Notes: generated by a model not told the origin, from the sequence alone. Shown: positions 17,881 to 28,216, numbered from the stretch's first letter. The stretch is DNA of 64,000 nt from Polaribacter marinus (GCF_022662535.1 NZ_JAKQYM010000008.1:62001-126000), one strand, 5' to 3'. Numbers and translations are program-made.

Positions 17881-19017
17881 ATGAACAAACAGCCTCAATT
17901 TTTATATAAAGGTATAGAAGACAAAACTCTTACTTGGTTTGAGAACAGTAATGAATACTTGGTATTAGAAAACACAACCGCTGCCATTTTAGAACAATTG
18001 AGCAATAGGGTTTCTGTTAAAGAAATTGCAAAAAAATTGTCGGAAAAATTAAGTATTCCTATAGACAAAACCATTGATTTTGTTTTAAATCTAGAAGCAC
18101 AATTATACAGTCCGCAAACAAAGACAAACCCTAAAATAGTTAATGATTATAGAGATTTAAAAATTCCAAAAACATTTGAATTTATAAAGTACTATAAAAT
18201 TAATGACATTGTATTTAAAATTTCTTTTGCCCATGAGTTAGAGATGTCTTATGTGCATCCCAAATTTGCACATTTAGAAAGCAAAGCTAGTAAATATCAA
18301 AACGAATTTGCCGTATTTACCAATCACAATTATCTCTTTCTTTTTGTAGATGGCAGTATGATTGGAGGATGGAATCGGCAAGAAATTCATTACTTTCAAG
18401 GTAAATTTTCGATGGAATTGATTCAGAAAATTCATCAAAAAGAAGAAAAAGAATGGATGGGTGTTTTTCATGCCTCTGCCGTAAGTAATGGAAAAAAAGC
18501 TATTTTATTTTTAGGAGACTCTGGCAACGGCAAAAGTACTTCATTGGCATTATTGCAAGCCCATGGATTTACTTGTTTGGCAGATGATTTTGTACCTATG
18601 GATGTTGCTAAAAAAGAAATCTATAGTTTTCCTGCTGCCATTTCTATCAAAAAAAATAGTTTAGAAACCTTATTACCTATCTATCCAGAATTAGCAACAA
18701 CAGCAGAATATGATTTTAAGAGACTTAATAAAATTGTTCGCTATTTAAAACCAAACAACCTTAATTTCTTTGCACATTTGCCTTGTAAAGAATTGGTTTT
18801 TATTAAATACGAAAAAGACGCAGCACTTAGTTGTAAAAAGATTTCAAAAATAGATGCCTTTGAGCAGTTGGTTCCAGATTCTTGGTTATCGCCTATAAAA
18901 GAAAACGCTGCTATTTTTTTAGATTGGTTTGCAGCCTTAAACTGCTACCAACTTACCTATTCTAATAATGAGAAAATGATAGAAACAGTAACAAACTTAT
19001 TTGATAATGACCTATAA
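17881..19017 (+). CDS. PqqD-like domain fused to an HPr-kinase-like domain (putative peptide kinase)
   Basis: A 378-residue cytoplasmic protein. Residues 1-80 resemble PqqD, the peptide-binding chaperone fold of RiPP systems (LVLENTTAAILEQL, then VSVKEIAKKLSEKLSIPIDK). Residues about 190-330 resemble HPr kinase/phosphorylase: a His in FHASAV, Walker A GDSGNGKST (residues 212-220), and ADDFVPMD where HprK has its Mg-binding Asp pair. HprK phosphorylates a protein Ser, and a relative phosphorylates the lasso peptide paeninodin. No phosphotransferase HPr gene lies nearby. The next gene overlaps its end. Its position just after the 56-residue peptide gene suggests the peptide as substrate; that is inference. 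Confidence 0.8.
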   Translation: MNKQPQFLYKGIEDKTLTWFENSNEYLVLENTTAAILEQLSNRVSVKEIAKKLSEKLSIPIDKTIDFVLNLEAQLYSPQTKTNPKIVNDYRDLKIPKTFEFIKYYKINDIVFKISFAHELEMSYVHPKFAHLESKASKYQNEFAVFTNHNYLFLFVDGSMIGGWNRQEIHYFQGKFSMELIQKIHQKEEKEWMGVFHASAVSNGKKAILFLGDSGNGKSTSLALLQAHGFTCLADDFVPMDVAKKEIYSFPAAISIKKNSLETLLPIYPELATTAEYDFKRLNKIVRYLKPNNLNFFAHLPCKELVFIKYEKDAALSCKKISKIDAFEQLVPDSWLSPIKENAAIFLDWFAALNCYQLTYSNNEKMIETVTNLFDNDL

Positions 19018-20119
19018 AGAAGTGCTATTTTTTGTTGGAAAATGTTTGACCATAAATTATGAAAAGCACAATAAAAATATTGTTGAAAACGAATTAAAAA
19101 CAAACCATATAGATTGGGATGCTGTGGTAAAATTAAGTACTGCACATTATGTTTTTCCTGCTTTGTATTGTAATTTAAAAAGAGCAGGATTTTTACCTTA
19201 TTTACCCGAAGAATTGGTGAATTATATGGTGCATATTACCGATTTGAATAGAGCACGAAACCAACAAATTATAGCTCAAGCCCAAGAAATTAATGCCTTA
19301 TTAGTAGCGAATGGTATTACCCCTATTTTTTTAAAAGGAACAGGAAATTTGCTAGAAGGCTTGTATGAAGATGTTGGTGAACGAATGGTGGGTGATATTG
19401 ATTTTATATTTTCTAAAGAAGATTATACCAAAACAATCGAAGTTTTATCTAATTTTGGATATACCAAAGTTCATGATACAACCTATGATTACCCAATGTT
19501 TAAGCATTATCCTAGATTGCAAAAAAAAGGTAATATTGCTGCTGTAGAAATTCATAAAGAGCTTTTGCTAGAAACCTATGCCGATGAGTTTCATTACAAC
19601 TTGGTACAAAAAGACCCTCAACTTTTAGGAGGAGTTTATGTATTGAGTTATGAAAATCAACTTTCGTTATCTATCATTGCCAAACAAATTAATGATGCTG
19701 GTTTTTATTATAAAAACATCGCCTTAAGAAATGCCTATGATGTTTTTTTATTATCGAAAAAAACCCATGCAAAAACAGCTTTTACAAAGTTTGACAAACT
19801 AAAAACCCCTTTAGAATGTTTTTTAGCAAGTTGCTATGAAATCTTTAACAAACCTACATCATTAGAATACCTTTCTAGTAAAGAAACAGAGGCCTATCTA
19901 GAAGTATTTAACAAACAAATACTAAATGATGGTTTTAGAAAAAAACAATATAAAACCACAAAAAACAAACTGTTTCTAAAAAGCAGATTGAAGATTGTTT
20001 ACAAATCTCTATTTGACAAAGCCCACAGAACTTGGTTGCTAAAAAGGATTACAGATAAAAGTTGGCAACAAGAAAAGTTGGTGCAATTAGGACTTAAAAA
20101 ACCTAAACCAAACGCTTAA
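19007..20119 (+). CDS. Nucleotidyltransferase family protein (NTP_transf_5-like)
   Basis: A 370-residue protein with the core NTP_transf_5 pattern: FLKGTGNLLEGLYED followed by RMVGDIDFIFS, whose D-x-D is the metal-binding nucleotidyltransferase signature (about residues 102-134). The family is found in peptide-modification and polysaccharide loci, often beside HprK-like kinases. ATG 19007 was chosen over TTG 19001 two codons upstream; either way it overlaps the kinase gene's stop by about 11 bp, so translation is coupled. It ends 17 bp inside the convergent mpl gene. The substrate is unknown. Confidence 0.8.
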   Translation: MTYKEVLFFVGKCLTINYEKHNKNIVENELKTNHIDWDAVVKLSTAHYVFPALYCNLKRAGFLPYLPEELVNYMVHITDLNRARNQQIIAQAQEINALLVANGITPIFLKGTGNLLEGLYEDVGERMVGDIDFIFSKEDYTKTIEVLSNFGYTKVHDTTYDYPMFKHYPRLQKKGNIAAVEIHKELLLETYADEFHYNLVQKDPQLLGGVYVLSYENQLSLSIIAKQINDAGFYYKNIALRNAYDVFLLSKKTHAKTAFTKFDKLKTPLECFLASCYEIFNKPTSLEYLSSKETEAYLEVFNKQILNDGFRKKQYKTTKNKLFLKSRLKIVYKSLFDKAHRTWLLKRITDKSWQQEKLVQLGLKKPKPNA

Positions 20120-21455
20120 CCTCATCAAAATCCAATCCGCCATAATTACCAGAACTCATTAAAACCACTGCTGATTTCTCTAAATTTTGACTGAATAAAA
20201 AGGCTTTAAATTGATCTGGGTTTGTATAAATAATTAAATCATCTCTTTGAAAAGAATTTGCAATTTGTTGCTCAGTAACCGCTGACAATTGTTTGATTTT
20301 TACAGCATCGGGAGCATAAAACACCACCGCTTTATCGGCAGCATCTAAAGCCCCTTTGTATTCTTTTAAAAAAGTTGCATTTAAACTAGAATAAGTATGC
20401 AATTCTAAGCAAGCCACAACAGTTCTATCTTTATATTGATTTTTAACGGCTTTTGTAGTGGCTTCTACTTTAGAAGGAGCATGCGCAAAATCTTTAAAAA
20501 TAACTGTAGACTGATTTTCTGCTATCTTTTCTAAACGCTTACTCGCTCCGTTAAAACTTACAATAGCTTCATAAAAATCATCTTCATCGACCCCCATGTG
20601 CTGACAAATCCATTTTGCCCCAGCCAAGTTTTGTAAATTGTGTATGCCAAAAATTTCTAAAGGCAACTCCCCTTCTGGAGTATCTAAAAATGTAGTACCG
20701 TTTTTAATGGTGTGCTGGGGAGTATGATAAGGATATTTTTTAATATGATTTTGAGAACTTTCTACCACCTCTTTTACGATTGGATCTTCTTCATTGTACA
20801 CCATACTTCCGCCATTTACCATAGAATCTGTAAAAATTCTAAACTGCTCTACATAATTGCTGAAAGTAGGAAATACGTTGATATGATCCCAAGCAATTCC
20901 GCTTAACAAGGCAATATTGGGTTTGTATAAATGAAATTTTGGTCGCCTATCTATAGGAGAACTTAAATACTCATCACCTTCTAAGAGCATAAATTCATTT
21001 TCATCGGTTAAATGCACCATGGTTTCAAAGCCCTCTAATTGTGCGCCTACCATATAATCTACTTCTTTTTCATGATAATTTAGCACGTGTAAAATCATAG
21101 AAGTGATGGTTGTTTTACCATGCGAACCCCCAATTACCACTCTTGTTTTATCTTTAGATTGCTCGTATAAAAACTCTGGGTAGGAATATATTTTAAGCCC
21201 TAGTTCTTGCGCTTTTAACAATTCTGGATTGTCTATTTTAGCATGCATTCCTAAGATAATAGCATCAAAATTTGATGAGATTTTCTCTGGAAACCACCCC
21301 AACTCTTTAGGAAGTAACCCGTATTTTTCTAAACGAAATTTAGAAGGATTATGAATTGCGTCATCACTTCCAGAAACTTGGTATCCTTTTTGGTGTAAAG
21401 CAATTGCTAAGTTGTGCATTGCACTTCCGCCAATAGCAATAAAATGTATGTTCAT
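20103..21455 (-). CDS. mpl: UDP-N-acetylmuramate:L-alanyl-gamma-D-glutamyl-meso-diaminopimelate ligase (Mpl)
   Basis: A 450-residue Mur-ligase-family enzyme that joins recycled murein tripeptide to UDP-MurNAc. The N-terminal Rossmann loop is IAIGGSAMHNLAIAL, distinct from the GxGxxG of MurC; the ATP P-loop is GGSHGKTTITSM near residue 112; the central ligase segment contains LEGDEYLSSPIDRRPKF. Mpl rather than MurC is supported by AMHNLA and the overall length. The start is ATG 21455 (an in-frame TTG lies one codon upstream). It overlaps the nucleotidyltransferase tail to tail by 17 bp. Confidence 0.9.
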   Translation of the reverse strand: MNIHFIAIGGSAMHNLAIALHQKGYQVSGSDDAIHNPSKFRLEKYGLLPKELGWFPEKISSNFDAIILGMHAKIDNPELLKAQELGLKIYSYPEFLYEQSKDKTRVVIGGSHGKTTITSMILHVLNYHEKEVDYMVGAQLEGFETMVHLTDENEFMLLEGDEYLSSPIDRRPKFHLYKPNIALLSGIAWDHINVFPTFSNYVEQFRIFTDSMVNGGSMVYNEEDPIVKEVVESSQNHIKKYPYHTPQHTIKNGTTFLDTPEGELPLEIFGIHNLQNLAGAKWICQHMGVDEDDFYEAIVSFNGASKRLEKIAENQSTVIFKDFAHAPSKVEATTKAVKNQYKDRTVVACLELHTYSSLNATFLKEYKGALDAADKAVVFYAPDAVKIKQLSAVTEQQIANSFQRDDLIIYTNPDQFKAFLFSQNLEKSAVVLMSSGNYGGLDFDEVKRLV

Positions 21456-21625
21456 CAATAAAATTTAAAGGGGTAAAAATACAAAAGCTTCTTACAATAT
21501 TGATTATATTTAGAACGAAACTCACTCAAAAAGTAGTTTTACCAACTCAAAAGGTTTGTTTACTCGTTTTGGTTTGTTTTTCCATTAAAATTAGACGTGC
21601 TTTGAAGGCATCCAATTTTTGAATT

Positions 21626-24600
21626 ATGAAAAAAATTACAACCACATTATTAATGATTATATTCTTTTCTTCTATCACAAACGCCCAAGAAGACTATAAA
21701 GCTCTTTGGTTAAAAGTTGAAAAATTAGAAGTAGCTCATTTACCAAAGTCGGCATTAAAAATTGTTGAAGAAATTTACGCCAAAGCAGCAAAAGATAATA
21801 ATTCTGCACAACTTATAAAATCGCTTTTTTACCAAAGTAAATTTGCCTTAATTTTAGAAGAAGATGCACAATTAAAAGTTATTCAACAATTTAAAAAGCA
21901 TATTTCAAAAAGTGAATTTCCGACCAAAAATGTGTTAGAAAATGTATTGGCCAATTTATATTGGCAATATTTTAAAAAGAATAGATACACCTTTTACAAC
22001 CGAACAAAAACCAAAGAAAAAACAAATTTTGAAGACTTTAGAACTTGGGATTTGAATACCTTATTTGAAGAAATTCACACTTATTTTAAAGCTTCATTAG
22101 AAAACGCGGATGCACTTCAAAAAATAAGCATTTCTGAATTTGCCCCCATTTTACACTTACAAAAAGGTGCTGAAAACTACAGGCCCACTTTGTATGATTT
22201 TTTAGCAAACAATGCTTTGAACTTTTATAAGACTTCAGAAGCAACCATTACAAAACCGAGTTATCAATTTAAAATAGATGAACCTATTTATTTAAGTGAT
22301 GTAAACACATTTTCAAAATTGAGTTTGGTTACAAGAGACCGTTTGTCTTTGGCATTTAACACCTTAAAAATCTATCAAAAATTAATTCAGTTTCATCAAA
22401 AAAGCAACAATCAAGAAGCATTAGTTGCTATTGATTTGCAAAGAATTTATTATGTAAACACCCATGGAACCTTTGATGACAAAGAAAGTGTTTTCTTAAA
22501 AACCTTAGAAACCTCTAGTATTATTTTTGAAAATTCTAAAGAAAGTAGCTTATATGCTTTTGAAATTGCTAAAAAGTATTACGAAAAAGCTACTACATAC
22601 AGCTATAGCAAAAATAAAGAAGTACGCTTTAAAAATAAAGAAGCCATAGACATTTGTCATGCAATTATTGAAAAATACCCTAAGAGTTTAGCCGCTAAAA
22701 AAAGCATTGCATTAAAAGCACAAATAGAGCGATCTTCTTTGTCTATTACCGCAGAAAAATATATTCCTATACAGCAACATTCCCGTTTTTTAATCCATTA
22801 TAAAAATGTTGACAAGCTCTATTTTACGGCCTATAAAATCTCTGAAAGAAACTTAGAAACATTTCAAAAAATACATCAACTTAAAAAGAAAATGACCCTT
22901 ATCAATGTTTTAGAAAAAGCAAAAACTTGGCAAGAAACTTTGAGAAATGAAAACGATTATTTACAGCATAGCACAGAAATTATTGCCCCAGCATTTGAGC
23001 ATGGAACTTATTTAATTGTTGCCTCAGAAAGTGAAGATTTATCCGAAGATCAAATTTACGGAACCACTTCTATACAAGTTAGTAATTTGGCTCTTATAGA
23101 AAATAATTTTGAAGACAAACACAATTATCAAGTCGTAGACAGAAATACCGGAAAACCTATTAAAAATGCCGAAATTAGCCTTACAAACAAAATACAAAGA
23201 AGAGGAAATCGCATTCATAAAAATTTAAAAACAGACCAATACGGATTTGCCTCTTTTAAAAGTAAAAAATATTATCAGAATGTAAGTATTGCCGTAAAAA
23301 CTAAAACTGATGCAGCCCTTTTTGGGAATTATTATCTTAGTGAAAATTATAGAAATCACAATAGCCATGATTCTAAAAAAAGCAGTATAAAGCCCTTTAT
23401 TTTTACCGACAGAAGTATCTATAGACCTGGGCAAACCGTCTATTTTAAAGCCATTGTTATAAAAAAACAAGGAGAGCAATCGGAAATTGTAAAAGATAAG
23501 TTTGTAAAAATAGTTTTAGAAGATGTAAACGGTCAAGAAGTAGAGAAGTTAGATTTGAAACTGAATGAATTTGGTTCTGTTACAGGTGAATTTATACTTC
23601 CTGATAATGGTTTGACAGGTGAATATAAAATTAAAGTTGATGAAAGTGAAACACATGATGTAGCTTATTACAAGCAGGTAACTTTTGATTATGGCGTTTC
23701 TTATATCTCTGTAGAAGCATACAAAAGACCCAAATTTAAAACAGCATTTAAACCCATTACAGACAGTTTTAAAATCAATGATTCTGTCACTGTAAAAGGT
23801 TTTGCAAAAGCGTTTTCTGGTGCCAATATTACAGACGCCAAAGTTGTTTATAGGGTGTATCGAAAAGTACAATATCCTAGTTGGTATTATTGGTACAAGC
23901 CCAATGTAAGTTCTGAAGCACAAGAAATAACACATGGAGAAAGTAGCACCGATGCATCTGGAAATTTCTCTATTACCTTTAAAGCCATTGCGGATGAAAG
24001 TGTGTCTAGAGAAAGTTTGCCTATTTTTAATTATGAAATTACTGCCGATGTAACCGATGTAAACGGAGAAACAAGAAGTAGCAAAACACTCATAAAAGTA
24101 GGTTATCATGCTTTATTAGCTAGTATTATTTTGGATGAAAATATTGATAAAAATGCCAAAGAAAACAAACTTGGTATTGACACAAAAAACCTAAATGGAA
24201 CATTTGTAGCAGCAAAAGGAAGTCTTCGTATTTATAAATTAGAATCCCCTAAAAAACCACAGAGAAAAAGAGTTTGGGCAGCACCAGATTATCAAGATAT
24301 TCCTGAACATATCTTTCGAAAATTATTTCCTAATGAAGCCTATACCGATGCGGAGGCTGATGCAAAGAAATGGAAAAAAGGAAGCCTTGTCTTTCAGCAA
24401 GATTTTGATACCGAAACCACCAAAGAATTCCTTTTAAAAAACAGTAAAAAATGGATTTCAGGAAAATACATTGCTATTTTAGAAAGCAAAGATAAATTTG
24501 GTCAAATTGTAAAAGACGAAAAGAAATTTACTCTCTTTTCTACCAAAGAAAAACAAGTAGCAGACAAGCAATTGTTTGTAATTAACACCGATAAAACTTT

Positions 24601-27600
24601 TTATAAAGTTGACGATGTGGTAGCAATTCAAATTGGTTCTGCCTCAAAAAATGTAACCGTTACCGTACAAGTAGAAAAGAATCATAAAATTATAGAAACC
24701 CGTTTGATTCGATTAAACAACTCAACCAAAACCATAAAAATACCAGTTAACAAAGAAGATCTAGGCGGTTTTGCTATCAAATATCATTTTGTAAATTACA
24801 ATTATTTTGAAAGTGGTAGCTTACCTATTAATGTTGTTGAAGCTCCCAAAAAATTAGAAATTGAAACTGATATTTTTAGAAACAAACTACAACCAGGACA
24901 AGAAGAAACTTGGAGTTTTAGCATTAAAAATGATACAAACGATAAAGTAACGGCAGAAGTTTTAGCTTCTATGTACGATGCCTCTTTAGACGAGTTTAAA
25001 CCACATGAATGGAATTTTAACCCTATCACACCAAAAGCCAGTTACTATTCGTATTCTAAAAGTGAAGCGTCTAACAGTTTTAAAAACACCTATTTTAACA
25101 TTACTAATAACCGTAGAAATTACTACAATTATCCAAGTATTACACACAATACCTATAATTGGTTTGGATTTAGTTTAGAGGGCACTTGGTTAAACAGCAC
25201 CTATTTAAATGATCTTAAAAGAAAAATAGCAAGTACCAGAACCGACTTTGATGGAATTATTACCGGTATTGTTGCAGATGAACATGGAGAAGCTTTACCC
25301 GGAGTTTCTGTAAAAATTAACAACACCCATTTTGGAACAACAACCGACTTTGATGGAAATTATACCCTTAAAATAAAAAAAGGCGATGTATTATCATTTA
25401 CTTACTTAGGATATATCTCTAGAGAATTTAGCATAGACTCTCAAACAAATTTAAACGTACAACTAGATGTGGATGAAGATGCCGTTTTAGATGAAGTTGT
25501 AATTAGCGGTTATGGAACAGCAAAAAAAGAAACCCTAACAGGTTCTGCATTTAGATTAAACGGGAAGGTTGCTGGACTTGGTTTAATGAATCAAGATACA
25601 TCACAAATACGTATTAGAGGTTTTTCGAGTATCACAGCAGCAAAGCAACCCCTTTATGTTGTAGACGGAGTTCTTGTTAATGAACTTACTATAAACGAAA
25701 GTGATATTGCAAAAATGACTGTTTTAAAAGATGCCGCTGCCACTTCTCTTTATGGAGCAAGAGGTGTTAATGGAGTAATTGTTATTACTACAAAAAAAGC
25801 TATATCCCAAGAATTATTGCAAGTAAAAGCACGTACAAACTTTAAAGAAACAGCCTTCTTTTTCCCACAATTAAGAACCGATAAAAACGGACAAGTAAGC
25901 TTTAGTTTTACCATGCCAGAAGCGTTAACCCAATGGAAATTACAATTATTAGCCCATACATCTGAATTGACATCGGCCACAAAAACATTGCAAACGGTTA
26001 CCCAAAAAGAGTTGATGGTAGTGCCTAACGTACCAAGGTTTTTACGTGAAGGAGATCAAATTACCATTGCTGCAAAGATTAGCAATTTGACAAATAATTT
26101 GTTAAGTGGATTTGCTACATTGATTTTAACAGATGCCCTTAGTGGAAAAGCAATAAATATTGAATTAGAAAACTTAGACACGACTAAGAATTTTACAGTT
26201 GACAAAGATGGAAATACAAAAGTATCTTGGCATTTATCAATTCCAGAAACCCTACAAGCTGTTCAGTATAAAATTGTAGCAAAAGCAGGAGCTTTTTCAG
26301 ATGGAGAACAAAATGTATTGCCCGTTTTATCTAACCGTATGTTGGTTACAGAAAGCTTAGCCATGTGGATTGGTTCTAATGAAAGCAAAACATTTACGTT
26401 AGATAAATTAAAGAACAACAGCTCATCAACTTTAAAAAATCATAAGTTGACTTTAGAAATGACCTCAAATCCCGTTTGGTATGCCATTCAATCTTTACCC
26501 TATTTAATGGAGTATCCATATGAATGTGCAGAACAAACATTTGCTAGGTATTATGCCAATACATTGGCAAGTTTTGTAGCCAATTCGAACCCAAGAATTC
26601 AGGAAGTATTTAATGCATGGAAATCATCCGATGCTTTGTTGAGTAACTTAGAAAAGAATCAAGCATTAAAATCGCTGATTATTCAAGAAACACCTTGGTT
26701 AAGAGATGCACAATCTGAAACAGCACAAAAGAAACGAATTGCTTTATTGTTTGATTTGAATAAAATGAAAAACGAGCAAGAAAAAGCCTTGCATAAATTG
26801 AAAGACATTCAGATGAATTCTGGCGGATTCTCTTGGTTTAAAGGAGGGCGTTCTGCCAGTAATTTTATTACCCAACATATTGCCACAGGATTTGGTCATT
26901 TACAAAAATTAGGCGTTGATAATTTTGACAGCTCAACACAAAAAATGATTGAGAAAACTGTTCACTATTTAGACGAAGAATTGTTAGCACAATATGAAAA
27001 ATTAATCAAAAGAGCTACCGAAATTAAAGAAACCGCAAAAACAAAAACCATAGGAATCAAAAAATACAAAGCCTATTTAGCTAAAAATAATTTGAACTAT
27101 TTTACCATTCAGTATTTGTATATGCGTAGTTTTTATCCTTCAATTTCTTTAGACAAGAACACTACAAAGGCTATTGATTATTACAGCAATCAAACTACAA
27201 AATATTGGAATGCATATAATTTATATGCCAAAGGACAAATTGCATTATCATTATTTAGAAGCGATCAAAAAGCAGTTGCCCACAAGATTTTAAAATCGTT
27301 AAAAGAGCACTCAATTAGCTCTAAAGAATTAGGCATGTATTGGAAAAGCAACACCTCTGGTTATTACTACTATCAAGCACCTATTGAAACACAAGCATTA
27401 CTTATTGAAGTTTTTTCAGAAATTGAAAACGATACCAAAACAATTGACAAGTTAAAAATTTGGTTGTTAAAAAACAAGCAAACTAATAGATGGAAAACCA
27501 CCAAAGCAACTACAGAGGCCGTGTATGCATTGTTGTTAAATGGAAGTGATTGGATTTCTGTTACAGAAATGGTTGATATAAGTATTGGCGATAAAAGCAT

Positions 27601-28216
27601 TGATCCAAAAAAGTTAGAAAATGAAAAAGTAGCAGCAGGAACGGGTTATTTTAAAACTTCTTGGAAGGCTGATGAAATTAAAAAAGAAATGGCAACCGTG
27701 AGCATCAACAAAAAAGGAAACGGAATTGCTTGGGGTGGTTTGTATTGGCAATATTTTGAAGATTTAGACAAAATTACACCGGCAGAAACTCCGTTAAAAT
27801 TGAATAAAAAATTATTTTTAAAAGTAAATTCAGATACCGGAAAAGAGTTGCAAGAAATTACCAAAAGCAGCAAAGTAAAAGTGGGTGATATTATTACAAT
27901 TAGAATTGAACTAGAAAGCGATAGAGATATGGAATTTATTCACATGAAAGACATGCGAGCTTCTGGTGTTGAGCCAATTAATGTTTTATCCACATACAAA
28001 TGGCAAGACAATTTAGGCTATTATGAAAGCAGCAAAGATGCCGCTACCCATTTCTTTTTTGATAGCTTACCCAAAGGTATTTATGTTTTTGAATACGATG
28101 TAAGAGTTCATAATGCAGGTAGCTTTAGTAACGGAATTACAAGCATACAAAGTATGTATGCGCCCGAGTTTAGCAGTCACTCTAAAGGATTCAGAATTAA
28201 TGTCTTAGAAAAATAA
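21626..28216 (+). CDS. Alpha-2-macroglobulin family protein with an inserted CarboxypepD_reg/TonB-plug segment
   Basis: A 2196-residue periplasmic or surface protease trap. The signal peptide is TTTLLMIIFFSSITNA. MG domains follow; the MG2 region contains FIFTDRSIYRPGQTVYFKAI (about residue 590). Residues about 1210-1295 are a carboxypeptidase-regulatory-like domain (GIVADEHGEALPGVSVKI), then about 1295-1390 a SusC-type plug (DEVVISGYGTAKKE, IRIRGFSSI, LYVVDGVL, GVNGVIVITTKKA) with no barrel. The A2M core resumes with QLRTDKNGQVSFSFTMPEAL, and the thioester motif ECAEQ has Cys1634. The C-terminus has the bacterial A2M ending. It stands alone, without a pbpC neighbour. Confidence 0.88.
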   Translation: MKKITTTLLMIIFFSSITNAQEDYKALWLKVEKLEVAHLPKSALKIVEEIYAKAAKDNNSAQLIKSLFYQSKFALILEEDAQLKVIQQFKKHISKSEFPTKNVLENVLANLYWQYFKKNRYTFYNRTKTKEKTNFEDFRTWDLNTLFEEIHTYFKASLENADALQKISISEFAPILHLQKGAENYRPTLYDFLANNALNFYKTSEATITKPSYQFKIDEPIYLSDVNTFSKLSLVTRDRLSLAFNTLKIYQKLIQFHQKSNNQEALVAIDLQRIYYVNTHGTFDDKESVFLKTLETSSIIFENSKESSLYAFEIAKKYYEKATTYSYSKNKEVRFKNKEAIDICHAIIEKYPKSLAAKKSIALKAQIERSSLSITAEKYIPIQQHSRFLIHYKNVDKLYFTAYKISERNLETFQKIHQLKKKMTLINVLEKAKTWQETLRNENDYLQHSTEIIAPAFEHGTYLIVASESEDLSEDQIYGTTSIQVSNLALIENNFEDKHNYQVVDRNTGKPIKNAEISLTNKIQRRGNRIHKNLKTDQYGFASFKSKKYYQNVSIAVKTKTDAALFGNYYLSENYRNHNSHDSKKSSIKPFIFTDRSIYRPGQTVYFKAIVIKKQGEQSEIVKDKFVKIVLEDVNGQEVEKLDLKLNEFGSVTGEFILPDNGLTGEYKIKVDESETHDVAYYKQVTFDYGVSYISVEAYKRPKFKTAFKPITDSFKINDSVTVKGFAKAFSGANITDAKVVYRVYRKVQYPSWYYWYKPNVSSEAQEITHGESSTDASGNFSITFKAIADESVSRESLPIFNYEITADVTDVNGETRSSKTLIKVGYHALLASIILDENIDKNAKENKLGIDTKNLNGTFVAAKGSLRIYKLESPKKPQRKRVWAAPDYQDIPEHIFRKLFPNEAYTDAEADAKKWKKGSLVFQQDFDTETTKEFLLKNSKKWISGKYIAILESKDKFGQIVKDEKKFTLFSTKEKQVADKQLFVINTDKTFYKVDDVVAIQIGSASKNVTVTVQVEKNHKIIETRLIRLNNSTKTIKIPVNKEDLGGFAIKYHFVNYNYFESGSLPINVVEAPKKLEIETDIFRNKLQPGQEETWSFSIKNDTNDKVTAEVLASMYDASLDEFKPHEWNFNPITPKASYYSYSKSEASNSFKNTYFNITNNRRNYYNYPSITHNTYNWFGFSLEGTWLNSTYLNDLKRKIASTRTDFDGIITGIVADEHGEALPGVSVKINNTHFGTTTDFDGNYTLKIKKGDVLSFTYLGYISREFSIDSQTNLNVQLDVDEDAVLDEVVISGYGTAKKETLTGSAFRLNGKVAGLGLMNQDTSQIRIRGFSSITAAKQPLYVVDGVLVNELTINESDIAKMTVLKDAAATSLYGARGVNGVIVITTKKAISQELLQVKARTNFKETAFFFPQLRTDKNGQVSFSFTMPEALTQWKLQLLAHTSELTSATKTLQTVTQKELMVVPNVPRFLREGDQITIAAKISNLTNNLLSGFATLILTDALSGKAINIELENLDTTKNFTVDKDGNTKVSWHLSIPETLQAVQYKIVAKAGAFSDGEQNVLPVLSNRMLVTESLAMWIGSNESKTFTLDKLKNNSSSTLKNHKLTLEMTSNPVWYAIQSLPYLMEYPYECAEQTFARYYANTLASFVANSNPRIQEVFNAWKSSDALLSNLEKNQALKSLIIQETPWLRDAQSETAQKKRIALLFDLNKMKNEQEKALHKLKDIQMNSGGFSWFKGGRSASNFITQHIATGFGHLQKLGVDNFDSSTQKMIEKTVHYLDEELLAQYEKLIKRATEIKETAKTKTIGIKKYKAYLAKNNLNYFTIQYLYMRSFYPSISLDKNTTKAIDYYSNQTTKYWNAYNLYAKGQIALSLFRSDQKAVAHKILKSLKEHSISSKELGMYWKSNTSGYYYYQAPIETQALLIEVFSEIENDTKTIDKLKIWLLKNKQTNRWKTTKATTEAVYALLLNGSDWISVTEMVDISIGDKSIDPKKLENEKVAAGTGYFKTSWKADEIKKEMATVSINKKGNGIAWGGLYWQYFEDLDKITPAETPLKLNKKLFLKVNSDTGKELQEITKSSKVKVGDIITIRIELESDRDMEFIHMKDMRASGVEPINVLSTYKWQDNLGYYESSKDAATHFFFDSLPKGIYVFEYDVRVHNAGSFSNGITSIQSMYAPEFSSHSKGFRINVLEK

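Noticed and set aside
18274..18471. A 65-codon minus-strand frame in the kinase gene
   Set aside because: Antisense shadow with poly-Phe stretches.
23549..24109. A 186-codon minus-strand frame inside the alpha-2-macroglobulin gene
   Set aside because: Shadow of a long, continuous plus-strand gene; Cys- and Phe-rich composition typical of antisense frames in AT-rich DNA.
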